From positions 2,604,001 to 2,668,000 of the forward strand of contig JAJNNX010000001.1 in assembly GCA_023159155.1 (NCBI GenBank): a stretch of DNA of 64,000 nt, read 5' to 3'. The DNA comes from Ustulina deusta. Its lineage: Eukaryota > Ascomycota > Sordariomycetes > Xylariales > Xylariaceae. Every line of letters begins with the position of its first letter. Within the stretch, counting starts at the first letter, position 1. Below, one piece after another: positions 13,101-23,213 of this stretch. The notes below the pieces were generated by a model. It had not been told where the DNA came from. It saw nothing but the letters and a program-made list of their open reading frames with translations, and did not search any database. A program made the position numbers and the translations under genes.

Positions 13101-13436
13101 CAGAGCGTAGAAATAGGCACTGGACAAGTGCGCTGCCATATCGCCGATGACGCGGGCGATTGGGTTGGTTCTATCGTGCTAGCCGCGCGGTGGACGGCGA
13201 GGCAAAGCACGCATCGTCACGAATTCATCGCCATCTCCGACGCGAAGAACTTTACACAGGCCGAATGCGACACCTGGACATATTATATTCCGAAGGAGCG
13301 CAAAGAAAGCGAATGGGATCTATTTTACGTATTGCTGATTGAGAGGAAGGACGAAAAGTGGGAGCGTGTTGGTCTCGGAAAGGTCTTCAAAGAGGCGTTT
13401 CGGAATGCCAAGTGGAAGGAGATCATGCTCGGTTAA
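10125..13436 (+). CDS. HET-domain (heterokaryon incompatibility) protein with Arg/Ser/Pro-rich insert
   Basis: The model has two exons: 10125-10640 and 10797-13436 (1051 aa). The 156-nt intron has GTGAGT, a branch region GCTAATTACTGAC and TGTAG. It joins MHIR to WSHPSLSDSYI in frame, which explains why the gene first looks split. Residues 40-110 carry the CPTCQSL...GCPLCSLI cysteine pattern often found ahead of HET domains. The HET domain starts near residue 298 (YIALSYVWG) and continues with KYLWIDRLCIVQDS, NMDLIYGNAELTICAADGD and WNERAWTFQERLLSRR. Residues about 730-850 are low-complexity, with an RSRSRSPSPTRY motif and other RS/SP repeats. The C-terminus returns to the usual HET-protein ending (VGLGKVFKEAF...WKEIMLG). 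HET proteins trigger cell death on non-self recognition after hyphal fusion (family knowledge). The role of the insert is unknown. Confidence 0.9.
12475..12840 (+). other. RS/SP-rich low-complexity insert inside the HET gene
   Basis: This codes for a stretch dense in Arg, Ser and Pro (RRSRSRSPSPTRY, SPIRSRSQSPARYHSRPRR, RTRSTTRQEYRRD). Such RS dipeptide-rich tracts are typical of splicing-factor tails and phase-separating proteins, not of HET proteins. The frame is open throughout, so it is translated if the gene is. Confidence 0.75.
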
Positions 13437-15643
13437 AGGGGCCGACATATGCATCGGCCTTTTCTTCAATTCTCAGTGCCTCTCCGCAGCTATTACTTGG
13501 CTTCTCTAGCTCATTCGCGAGACTAGCAACCGATTCTATTCAAGCCCAACTAAATTTCCTCACAACTCCCTCTTCCCCATGGCACTGTTCTTGCTCAACT
13601 AGGTGTACGTAAATAGGAGCTTCGGTACGGTCTCTGCCATTTAAAAAAAAAATTTCCCCAAAGCTGACGTATGTTGTACATTACTGCTTCTATCATAGCA
13701 TTTCGACACGGCCAATTACACCGACGCTAGTTGTAAGCCAAAAGAATACAACATAAAAGCCAAGCATGAAGATATCTATCGCTATACTCTAAGCAAAGTA
13801 AGAAACTGCATGTTCGATTCGACTAGAAGATATAGAGAATAGTGATGTGGAGCAAAAAAAACCTAAATATTATCGCAACACTTCGCTCTCTCTCTCTCTC
13901 ATGCCAAGCTCAACCCTCTTTCACCCATTTTGAGCCACTAAGTACATGCAACTACTCGGATCAAAACAAGAACACGGTTCTTCCTACTTGATCTTTGCGC
14001 CGCCGGGACACTTGGCAGTTTAGTCCTATATTTGCTGTTGGCGTTAAACGGACCATCTCTGAACAAGATGATGTGAACCTTTCAAGGTACCATGTATCAA
14101 TTTTGGCTATGGGTATATGGCCTAAAGCTCCCTTTTACACCGAGGGCTCAAGAATCAATGAACACTAGAATACGATTCTACTCATGCTGGGAGGAGCAGC
14201 AAGGCGCGCAATGATACAACTAGACATAGAGCGGCCGCGGAAATATCACCGTCATAGGAAAAGAAGCGTGCCAGGATAGGTTAAGGATATGTCTGTCACC
14301 GTAACACAAGTCAATGAGCATATACAACCACGGCGCGAGAGGACAGCAACACTACATTTGAGCCATCTCACCGACTTGCTGCGCTCCGAGGCTCCGAGTC
14401 ACCAGTTGTCGCCTAACCCAATTCACTCGAAAATAGTATCACTGCAAACAAACCTACTCGCTACTTTAAACACTTTTCCTCTCGTTTACCCTAGCTTACC
14501 TTTATTATCCTCATCGAGGTCACTGGGCCCTCATATGGTAAAATGGTGAGTCTAGGCTTAGCTAGTAGGGATATTCGGAAACGCTCTAGAAGTACTCGTA
14601 TTACATAGTTGAGTTTATTTTGCATGCAGTAGAATCCATCACGTACTGAGTTCCGGGTACTGTGGGTAGATTGCAAAATCTCCCTGTCAGGGATATATAT
14701 CACACCTACCCTATGGGAGTGGATATAGCAGGATTCTCTATATATATGGGTGACGCCCCCCCCTAGATATTTGGGAGGGTTCAGGAATGAATTGACCACT
14801 CTATTGAGCCCTAAACTACTACCTACCTACTTCCTGACTGTAGATAGGTCTATCTATTCACTCTGGAATACCTACCTCTGACACTCCCACTCTTATTCAA
14901 TGGGCATCAACATCTCGTAGATCTCGAGCGTTTCCCAGAATAGGCAACTCTCATAGTATCATATTATAGAGCGCAAGCTTCCACGTCAAGCCACTCGGCT
15001 GTATAATTACGGTAGTGCCTGACGTCTCAGTTTACGTACCTACATGGATATCTTCTTAGTAATTATTCGAGTAATACGCAATCTCTTGCTTTTCCAGATA
15101 TTGGTGAGGCAAAAAGTCTAGGTACTTGTAGGTACCTATGATTACTTCAAAAACCTACAATTTTGCCTTGGACGGCATCCTTATTATGATTTTTAAAGTT
15201 TTCCATGCCGCTAGGAGTAGATCATCAAGCGCATAAGAGCGAGACATTGGATTGGCCACACATTGCTAGCAACTAGTAAAGTAACAAACGTATTTTTTTG
15301 TGGCTCTGTTGTATTGCAATGTGGATAGCGAAGTTGTAGAAGAGATGGAGGTAATTGACATGACACCACCGTGAGGGGTAATATATGGGCACTGTCCCTC
15401 GTACCTTCCCACAGCTCCCTCAATTCCTACACCTACCCCTTCCCTGACTCCCTTTCCTTTCAGCATCTCTGAACATCAAACTTTCCATTAGTCTTCAACT
15501 TGAAATCAAGGCCGGGAATGAAAGAATTCATTGTGCTATGCAACAAGCTCTGCCTCATCAGATTCCCAGTGCCTGTCAAGTCCAACAGGCACGAGTTAGC
15601 CGATCCACAATTTAACAACCTGATAATCGACTCAGGTCTATCT
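13437..15643. other. Gene-free interval with a solo LTR
   Basis: No supported gene. It holds the 3' flanks of two converging genes (HET rightward, GNAT leftward), a CT microsatellite near 13885-13900, and the solo LTR listed separately at 14685-14883. Confidence 0.6.
14685..14883. mobile_element. Solo LTR, copy 1 (199 bp, 5-bp target duplication)
   Basis: The segment begins TGTCAG and ends CTGACA, the inverted TG...CA termini of LTRs. It is flanked on both sides by CTCCC (14680-14684 and 14884-14888), a 5-bp target-site duplication. It aligns over its full length, in the same orientation, with 19461-19655. In my hand alignment about five-sixths of positions match, with small indels. No gag/pol or primer-binding site lies beside it, so it is a solo LTR left by LTR-LTR recombination, or a short non-autonomous element with the same ends. 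Confidence 0.8.
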
Positions 15644-17783
15644 TTACTCTCCACGCGTGCGGCAATCCCGGCGAAATGTAAGTTTGTCGAGCCAGTGCAT
15701 CTTGTGAGGCTGGTAGAAACATTTCTCATCATAATTCTTCAGAAGCAGGGTAAACTTGGTCTCAAGAAAGTTCCAGATCCACTGAAACTCGTCGCCCTCA
15801 CGCGCCTTATTTTCATCCTCAGCGGAACGTATCATTACCTCCATCTCAAGATACCACCACTTGCGGGAATTACTCCCAAATTCCCTCGATATCCAGTCAT
15901 GAGTTAAGTTCACAAACTGGTAGCGACATTTCGACATATACCAACCTGTGCAGTTAGTTATGATGATATCAATCAATGCTGTACCGATTTTCTTGCGACG
16001 GAATTCGGGTTTAACAATGACTAATAACTTGCCACCACATCTGGAAAGCGTCTCGTAAGAACCCGCGATACCTCGGCTCACCGCAGTGACGAGAGCAAAT
16101 CCTATGACTTCTTGATGAGCTATGTTCATCTCCATGGTATCATACCAGCCTTCAACCGCCACTATGAACGGCATTTTCTCAGCGAGACATTGACTATAGA
16201 TTTTGGCAAAGTCGTCCTGTCCAACTGGCATGGTATCCATCACCTTGTATCCATCTGCGATCTCTTGGTTATAGATGGCCGCAATGGCTTCAATATCTGA
16301 TTCAACTGCGGGACGAAGATGGCATGGAATCTGAACCTCGTCAAGATTGGGATGCTCCTCAACCGTGACATCTGGTTCTGCTGCTGCTGCTGCTGCTGCT
16401 CTAGCAGCAATTTTCGCTTTCTTCTCTGCTTTTCGCTGTGCCTTCCTCTTGGGGTCTCTGCGGGCCGTTTCGGCTATCAATTGTCTCATGTGGAGTGCAG
16501 ACGTCATTTCCAACTGGTTACGTGACATTAATTCCTCTAGAAATTATTGTTAGTAATATCACTGTAAAACATTATGTTTCGAGGAAGTTTAACGTACGTT
16601 GCTTTGTCGTTGGGTACTCAACGGGTCTCATAAGAACACCCTCGTACGTATCTACGTCGCAGTCCTCATGCAAATCGCTACTCTGAGAGAGAAAGTCTGC
16701 CTCCACAGAATGGGCTCCTCGTCTCCAAATTTCGATGAAATTAATGATGTGCCGAGGGACGACTTTTTCCCCTTCGGTGGAGGATGACATCTCATCTGAA
16801 GACTTGTGAGATCGCGAAGCCCGGTCCTGGTCTTGGATCGCAACGTTTTGGTCAACGTCACTCAGAATACCTGATTCGATCGGCCAGTTTGCTCGTGGGT
16901 CCTTGGGGGGTTTGCTGAGGGATGAGGTACTCTTCTTACTAGCCTGAGAGTTTTCTCCAGCAGTCTGTATTAAGGCCGCAGCTTTCAGAGGCTGGAGGCC
17001 CGGCACCCCAGTTGGGTTTCTAACATCTTCCATTTCATCCCATCCATTACCCTGAGTACAGTTTGGTTCACTTGGATTCGGGAGGCAAGTGCTCCTATTC
17101 TGACCAGTGAAAGCATTGGATTCAAGCTTTGGGACAACTGTTTCATTTTGAACGGAAGTGTGTTTCTTGTCTGGCGTCCAGAACTTAGAGGCATCGGTGT
17201 CTTTGCTGACAGGCGTCACAGCTTGTTTTCCTACTGCTGTTCTCTGCTGGCTCTGGACCGGCATTGAAAAAATGTTCGGGGCCTGACCGATTTTGCTTGC
17301 AGAAGTACCATTGTAGGCTGGATCGGCCCAACGACTCTTGGCCAGTCCGTTTTCGGCGCGTGGAGATATTTTTGGGGCACCGACTTTCTGCGGTGACTCG
17401 TATTGCCGATGCTGTTGGATAGGTGCAGGATGCTGGCTCTGGAGGTAAGTAGCCAACTGGAGCTTGGATGCCGTGGACTGTTGATCCCCAGGCGGAGTTT
17501 TGTTCTGATGCACATTTAGCTGTCTGGTATGTTTTGGTGATGAATACTTGTTAGGTTGGGCATTGTCCGTTGAAACATCCGAGAGCGCCTCCACAACATC
17601 GCGTCGGAAAGCATCATGTCCTGTCTGTTGCTCATTGATATTGGGACTTCGGAATGTTAGCCCCTGGGCGGGACCCGGCCTTTGGTGAGGCAGTAAGACA
17701 CTAGAGCTCTGGTTTCCAGGCTTCTTGTCCAGTGGCTGTCGATTCATGCCCTCTAGGTATTTCTGAAATCTCGTAGAAGACAT
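15644..17783 (-). CDS. GNAT N-acetyltransferase with long Gln/Ser-rich N-terminus
   Basis: Two exons: 17783-16598 and 16536-15644 (692 aa). The 61-nt intron has GTACGT, TTACTAAC and TTCTAG, and joins PTTKQ to ELMSRNQLEM in frame. Residues 1-395 are low-complexity and rich in Gln, Ser, Pro and Asn, probably disordered. A basic/Ala segment follows, including a seven-Ala run encoded by a GCT/GCA repeat. The C-terminal 240 residues are a GNAT fold: HLRPAVESDIEAIAAIYNQE as the first strand and helix, then FALVTAVSRGIAGSY, then the acetyl-CoA loop PEFRRKKIGTALID (R-x-x-x-x-G-x-A form). The enzyme would transfer an acyl group from CoA to an amine; the substrate is unknown. The fungal-style disordered extension suggests a scaffolded or nuclear protein, but that is inference. 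Confidence 0.85.
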
Positions 17784-18943
17784 TGTGCTCTTGAATTGTC
17801 AGTGAGTTGTGCTGAGGTCATTTCAACGGCTTGGCCCCTTAGCGGACAGTCAACCGCTCAACGTCAACCACATACATCATCGTCTCCAATTAAGCGGATG
17901 GCACACCAGCTTGGGAGAAGGCCTCAACAGGCGGTGGTGGTATAGATGATGGGGGTGGTACTTACGGAAATTGGGTGTTCTGTAACTCGGTTGTTTCTGG
18001 ACGAGCACGTTGTACGCAATGCCTACAAGTGGCTATGTTAGCACAGGCATTTGATTCAATGTGCATCTCTGATGGCAGTGGCGAAGCAGCCTCGTACCGA
18101 CCAAAGACGGATCGGAACAAGAAAAGCGCTCCATGCCAAATACCGAATTCGGGGATTGGGGGAGAGCGGAGCTGAACATAAGGAATGATTTCCGAAGCAA
18201 GCATAGATACAAGATATAGCAAGTACCTTACCTATCTAAGAAACAGAGGGCGCACAAATAGAAGGGTAATGGTTGGGGAAAGAAAGAAATGCCCTGTTTG
18301 TTGATTAGCTGTTCCTTCTCTTTCAGGTGCGCATGAGAAGGATGTAGGAAAAGTGTGATTGACTGCTGGGGATGTGGGGTCCTGAAGTAGGTAGGCCGTA
18401 AGACTCGTGAGATAGAGAAATTATCAATATCAGTCGAAAGCATCGAACTATTGGGTGTGCTTACCTGGGGCGGATGGTTGGATTTAGCTATGTGTAGCCT
18501 TGACAATACCTAGGTACCTATGATCAGACAGTTGGGAGAGAATGTGGCCGCAACCGGTGCCATCAAACGACAGCCTGCGGCACCGAGGAGTCTCAGAAGC
18601 CGTGAGGTGAAGGAGGTGGGGTGATTGGGAGAGGAGCAACGTGTTGTAGTTGAAGTGTTTTGAGGAATCAAGGTGAAGTGGGTTGGCAATGTTATGATAT
18701 TGGCCAGGAAGTTGTGGTACAGAAAAGTGAGTAAACAGCTTGAAGCCCCAATTACACGGAAACCACGTCCAACCCACTACCTAAACACAAGGGAGATCAC
18801 GAATCGGCAGACACATTCTGGTTCTGCACTTTTACAGGCAGCCAACGCATCTCCTTGAAGTACCTACCTACCTAGGTACATACCTATACCGGGTGGTAGC
18901 ATCAGGTGTCTAAAAGCACGTAATAGAGGTAGTGTAGCTGTTC

Positions 18944-19063
18944 TGCTACCTCAACACGTCAAGTATGAGAGGTATCCTGTACCTCCTGTCTGTACCTAGG
19001 TACTTCTACCTCAACATGTCAAGTATGAGAGGTATCCTGTAGGTACCTCCTGTCTGTACTGCT
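18944..19063. repeat. Tandem duplication of a 60-bp unit
   Basis: The block CTACCTCAACAYGTCAAG followed by TATGAGAGGTATCCTGT recurs exactly 60 bp later (18961 and 19021 begin the same 20 bases). The copies differ by a few substitutions and a compensating 4-bp insertion/deletion (GTACC versus GTAGGTACC). It is a recent local duplication within CCTACC-rich DNA. Confidence 0.85.
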
Positions 19064-19460
19064 ACCTACATACATTAAGTACATATGTATGCGCATCTCA
19101 TACATGCCTACCTAACATAGGATTCATGTCTTGCATTATCATTGCTTGCAAGTATCAGTATGCTCTAGAAGATATGTCATGATTGACAGATACTTGTACA
19201 AAGAACCATCTAGCTTGCTTCTTGCGAGTAGATTTCTTTGAATTGTCTTGTTAAACAACGCACGAACTTTCTGCTGTTTTAGGGTAGGAATATGAGGGTC
19301 TTGACAGCTCCAACTATCTAATACCTAGGTAGGTAGTCTCTAGGTAGCAGTGCGTAGTTTTGGCTACCTGCTAACGGACATTCTTTATTGCCCGTTAGCC
19401 AATTACTTCTCTCCTCTCCTTCTTCCCTCCTCTTCCTCGACCTGACACATCAGTCCTTGC

Positions 19461-19655
19461 TGTCAGAGATACATATCACGCCTACCCCTATGGGAGTGGA
19501 TATAGTAGGATCCTGTCTATATATATGGGTGACGCACCCCTAGATATCTGGGAGGTTCAGGAATCGATTGGCCACTCTATGGAGCCCTAACTACCTACCT
19601 ACTTCCTGAGTACAAATAAGTCTGTCTATTCACTCTGGAATACCATTTCCTGACA
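19461..19655. mobile_element. Solo LTR, copy 2
   Basis: This is the same element as 14685-14883: TGTCAG start, CTGACA end, same orientation, alignable throughout. The flanking bases (CTTGC on the left, CTTTA on the right) do not form a perfect 5-bp duplication, so this copy is either older or a recombinant. It lies about 100 bp upstream of the decayed NLR. Confidence 0.75.
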
Positions 19656-19744
19656 CTTTACTCCGTCAACTGAACCTTATCAGCCTTGTATTACAACAAC
19701 ATAATACCCCTTACTAATCCAACATAGATCCGGTCGTTGTTGTT

Positions 19745-21230
19745 ACAGTGCTCGGTCAACTCGCGGAAGTGATCAGGCTGCTTACCAGTTCGAAGAAGCA
19801 AAGAGTGCAATCGTCGACCTCCTAGGTCTCGTCGGCGGGGGTTTCTCTAACAAGAGCCCAAACGATAGTTTTCGCACGATGATTGGGAACTTCAAAAGGA
19901 TCGTATTGCACAACATCACCTGGCCACTGAAGCAGGAAGGAATGAGAGAAGCCCGCCAGCGACTGGAGGTCCACAAATCTTCTCTTAATACAGCACTCAC
20001 AGCTGCGCCGCGGTAAGCTTCAATGTTGATAGCATGATAGGGTATGGCTGACCTTTAGGAATATTGTTGCCAGCGGTTTCGAGGACATCAATGAAAAGTC
20101 CTCTGGTAAATGTGCACTTGGTTGTGGACTTGGAATTTTGCTAATAGTATTCTAAGATGTAGAGAGATCAACAATCATAGACCACCGTTTGCCGCCAAAT
20201 GTTGGCATCTCGGACATACACAGTGACCAAAAGGCGCAGCAGTAGCCCGAAACATGCGACTGGATATCCCGTGCGGAGGATTTCAGAAACTAGCTCAAAC
20301 AGCACAGGGCTCCTGATGCACACCGTCGATTCATATGTGTCCACGGTATTCCTGGAGCTGGCAAGACTGTCCTCGCGTTGTCCATTGTCGAAAAGACGGC
20401 GACTAATTGTAGATCTCGTGGATATGACTAATTACTATTACTGCTTATACAGCCGAATACAAGGCGAGACTGTCCCTTTCCTCAAATAGGTGCTGCGCCA
20501 GTTATGCCAGCAGAAACAGAATATGATAACCAAGAAAATTAAAGACGCTTATGAGACGGAGGGACCGCTTTCCGTAAGCGATCTCCTTGACTACTTAGAA
20601 GACGTGTCTCGGACGTATGATAACGGCGTGTACATCACCGTTGATGCCGTGGACGAGAGCAAGCCAAGAGAAAATCTCCTAAAATTTCTGTCTCGTATAT
20701 TGTGAGACTAATGATCGATTTTTGAAAGTATCCTTGCTATTTACTAGCCGTGAAGAGAACGAAATCAGCTAGTTAAGGAGAACATGTGTTTGCATTTCCA
20801 TGTCAAACGGGAACGTTCTAGATGGCCTAAAGTGTTGTTACAGTACGTATATAATAGCTATAGATCACCTAAGTTGGCATACTCTGCTCCTTGCTGCTCC
20901 CGCAAGCTCCCGAAACTCTGAAGAATTCTTACCATATGAGGATGTTACTGACTCCAGTGTTCTAAATGTCTCAGAGTACCTAATATTATACCGTCAATTC
21001 TCTCACGGAATTAACGGCGTCGTTTTTTCGTGACACTAAATAGACACTGCGGCGTGATATATTCGAGACATATGAACGCATTCTTGTAGAAATCCCGCCA
21101 GGTGAGTAGCAATTTGTCAGGACGGCTTTGGCGCTAACCTGCAGCGATACGGCAGAAATCCCTACCGCTGAGGTTCTCGTAACGGCCCTGCAGTGTCCCT
21201 TTTGGCGAGATTGGAGCATTCACGGTAGAT
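19745..21230 (+). pseudogene. Decayed NACHT-type NLR (STAND) gene
   Basis: Fragments occur in the order of a fungal NLR. First is an N-terminal effector-side region (about 19771-20012) containing WPLKQEGMREARQRLEVHKS, with a plausible intron (GTAAGC...CTTTAG) after it. A P-loop GIPGAGKTVLA follows at 20345-20377. Next come an LRQLCQQKQNM region (20493 on), a Walker-B-like VYITVDAVDES (about 20628-20660), a LLFTSREENE segment (about 20730) and the post-NACHT piece ETYERILVEIPP...FVRTALALTCSDTAEIP (21060-21160). In-frame TAG codons at 20291-20293, 20487-20489 and 21107-21109, plus a frame change between the P-loop and the next segment, show that it is broken. No ankyrin, WD or TPR repeats are visible downstream. 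Intact relatives sense non-self and drive cell death; this one is a relic. Confidence 0.8.
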
Positions 21231-22102
21231 AGTCCCAAGGACAGCTGTTCCTAGCTTTACACGTAGATTGGGCTTCAATATCATCGTCTCTTGCCTTGCC
21301 ACACTGACGAGAGGACTTGCGATGGCGCGTCGCCCCTAAAATTTCCTATACGTAACCACTTGGACTCAACGCGAGATCGTGAAATTGGAAGAACTGCACT
21401 CTCAAAAAACACATCGCTTTATAGAGCAGCAGTGTCACTACCTTGAAGGAAAGAGAACGCAGTGTAAGTCTCTCCTGGACCAAAGGGTTGATACTTTCGA
21501 ACTCGTAAATCTGCCCTAAAACTCGAGAATAATATCAAAATAGCCTGTCGTCGCTATCATCTCCCTACCACATCTACACGCGTGCGCGTGGACAGACTTC
21601 AAAGTCAAAGGCCATGTACCAGCCTCGAGCAAAACATTCGATTAACTTCTAATTAATACAAACAAGGCAACCATTCAACACCGGACAAACATTCAATGCT
21701 TCACAGCAGAGAAATCCCCCAGTAGTGGAGCTAGGTAATACGGCCACTGCATTCACTCTGGATCCTACCATCAAGGTATCAAGAGAATTCGGGCATTCAA
21801 TAGTCCTCGTTAGCAAACACACAACAACAATGGGACCATTATGTTGCGGTGCACTCGAGTGAGGTGATTATGCCCTGTGTGGATTTTGCATTTAAACCCC
21901 CTTCTTCTCTTTCTCTCTCTTTTTCTCTCTCTCCTTCTCCCTCCCTCTCTCTCTCTCCTTCGACCCTCGAGCTTCTCTCGATCCTCACCTCACACCCATC
22001 CAGACCGAACGAAATCGGGCAGCTTTTCTTGCTCCATACCTTCAGGACACCATCTCTCTCCCTCACTCTCTACGGGCCACCTTCCCAACACTCTTCTCCA
22101 CG
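21231..22102. other. Spacer with CT-rich promoter tract
   Basis: No gene. A strongly pyrimidine-biased stretch (CT/TC repeats, about 21898-21965) lies 140-200 bp upstream of the ATG of the next gene. That is a common arrangement in highly transcribed fungal promoters or 5' leaders; the function is inferred. Confidence 0.55.
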
Positions 22103-22774
22103 ATGCGTTTCCTCGACTCCATGACAGCCATGAGCGCTGCCCTCTACGCCACGTCCGCAGCGCCCAGTTCCCGTTTTTCTCGGACTACCAACACCAACAT
22201 GACCGCAGCAAACCCCGCCACGAACACCACCGTGTATTCCTTCGCAGACACCTGCAAACCGTTCAGCTTGTACCAGCACGGCGAAGACGTCTGGCTCAGC
22301 GGGTACTGCCGCGACAAGAGCGGCGCATGGCCGTACGCTAAGATCAACCTCAACCAGTAAGTCCCCCTTCACCCCATCCCATCCCGTCAGCACGACCTCG
22401 CTCGCGCCGTCTTGAGTAATGATAATCCCCGACTAACCAACATCTTTTCCCTCCCTCCAGCTGTATCGCCAACGACATGGGCAAGATGGAGGCCCGCGAG
22501 GACGGCTATTTCGGCCAGACCTGCAACCGCATGGGCTTCCACGGATCTCACGCCGTCATCTGGGGCTTTTGCAGCAACGGGGACTATCCGGTGGAGACGG
22601 CCATCGATGTCGGTATGTTGATCGTCGTCGTCGTCCCAACACGTAGTTGGGGGGGGGAAGGGGGGGGGGAGAAGACCAGCAATTTACTGACAAGTATCAT
22701 GTATTATAGGAACTTTCGTCGATAATGATGACGGCCGTCTCCACTGCTTCGGCTACTACAGCGAGACCATCTAA
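22103..22774 (+). CDS. Small CVNH-like (cyanovirin-N homology) protein, probably secreted
   Basis: Three exons: 22103-22356, 22461-22612 and 22710-22774 (156 aa). Introns have GTAAGT/CCTCCAG and GTATGT/TTATAG, and both joins keep frame. After a weakly hydrophobic, Ala/Ser/Thr-rich N-terminus (about 45 residues) come two similar halves. The first is SFADTCKPFSL...VWLSGYC...KINLNHCIANDMGKME. The second is GYFGQTCNRMGF...AVIWGFC...TAIDVGTFVDNDDGRLHC. The pattern TC...xC...ID/NLN-xxI-x-N-DG is that of the two-fold CVNH lectin fold, and CIANDMG is close to the family's CIAN motif. CVNH domains bind mannose-rich glycans (family knowledge). The signal peptide is not strong, so extracellular localisation is uncertain. 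The second intron contains G-runs. Confidence 0.7.
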
Positions 22775-23213
22775 AACAAAAAGCAGTGTAGCTGACTGAG
22801 CCTTTCCTAAGGGACACGATTGCCCTCATCTGGTACGGCGAGCAAAGGAGATTGACACAATTCTGAGAAGGTGGGAAACTGGGAGAGCTTTTTTTCTTCT
22901 TTCCTTTGCTTGGAGAAAGGCACACAACTTAGGACATGGGTTCGCGGAGATCGATAATAGAGGTCAGACTTTTCGAGGGCCTGGCCAGATAGATAGAACA
23001 CCAAATTTGGCCAGTCCCAAAGTCCGGTGACATACCCAGACAAGTAAACTTTAACTGTGAATCGCCCAGTCCTCGACTCGCTTACTGTGAAATTCTTTTT
23101 TATTAACATTGAAAGCTAGGATGTATGACTAGGTATCAGCACTTCAATAATGCTACATGCAAACGCCTCAAACTCCTCGCCATGAATTGACAGACTACCC
23201 GCGCCGGCGCTAT
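22775..23213. other. Convergent 3' flank
   Basis: This lies between the 3' ends of the CVNH-like gene (+) and the Golgi pH regulator-type gene (-). I see no gene or notable structure in it. Confidence 0.6.

Larger units (their letters stand above)
17784..19744. other. Repeat-rich gene-free interval
   Basis: No supported gene. Upstream of the GNAT gene the DNA is full of CCTACCTAGGTA words, a 60-bp tandem duplication and a solo LTR (each listed separately). Confidence 0.6.

Noticed and set aside
14685..19655. A single full-length LTR retrotransposon between the two LTR copies
   Set aside because: The interior codes for a host-type GNAT gene and unrelated spacer, with no gag, protease, reverse transcriptase or integrase segments.
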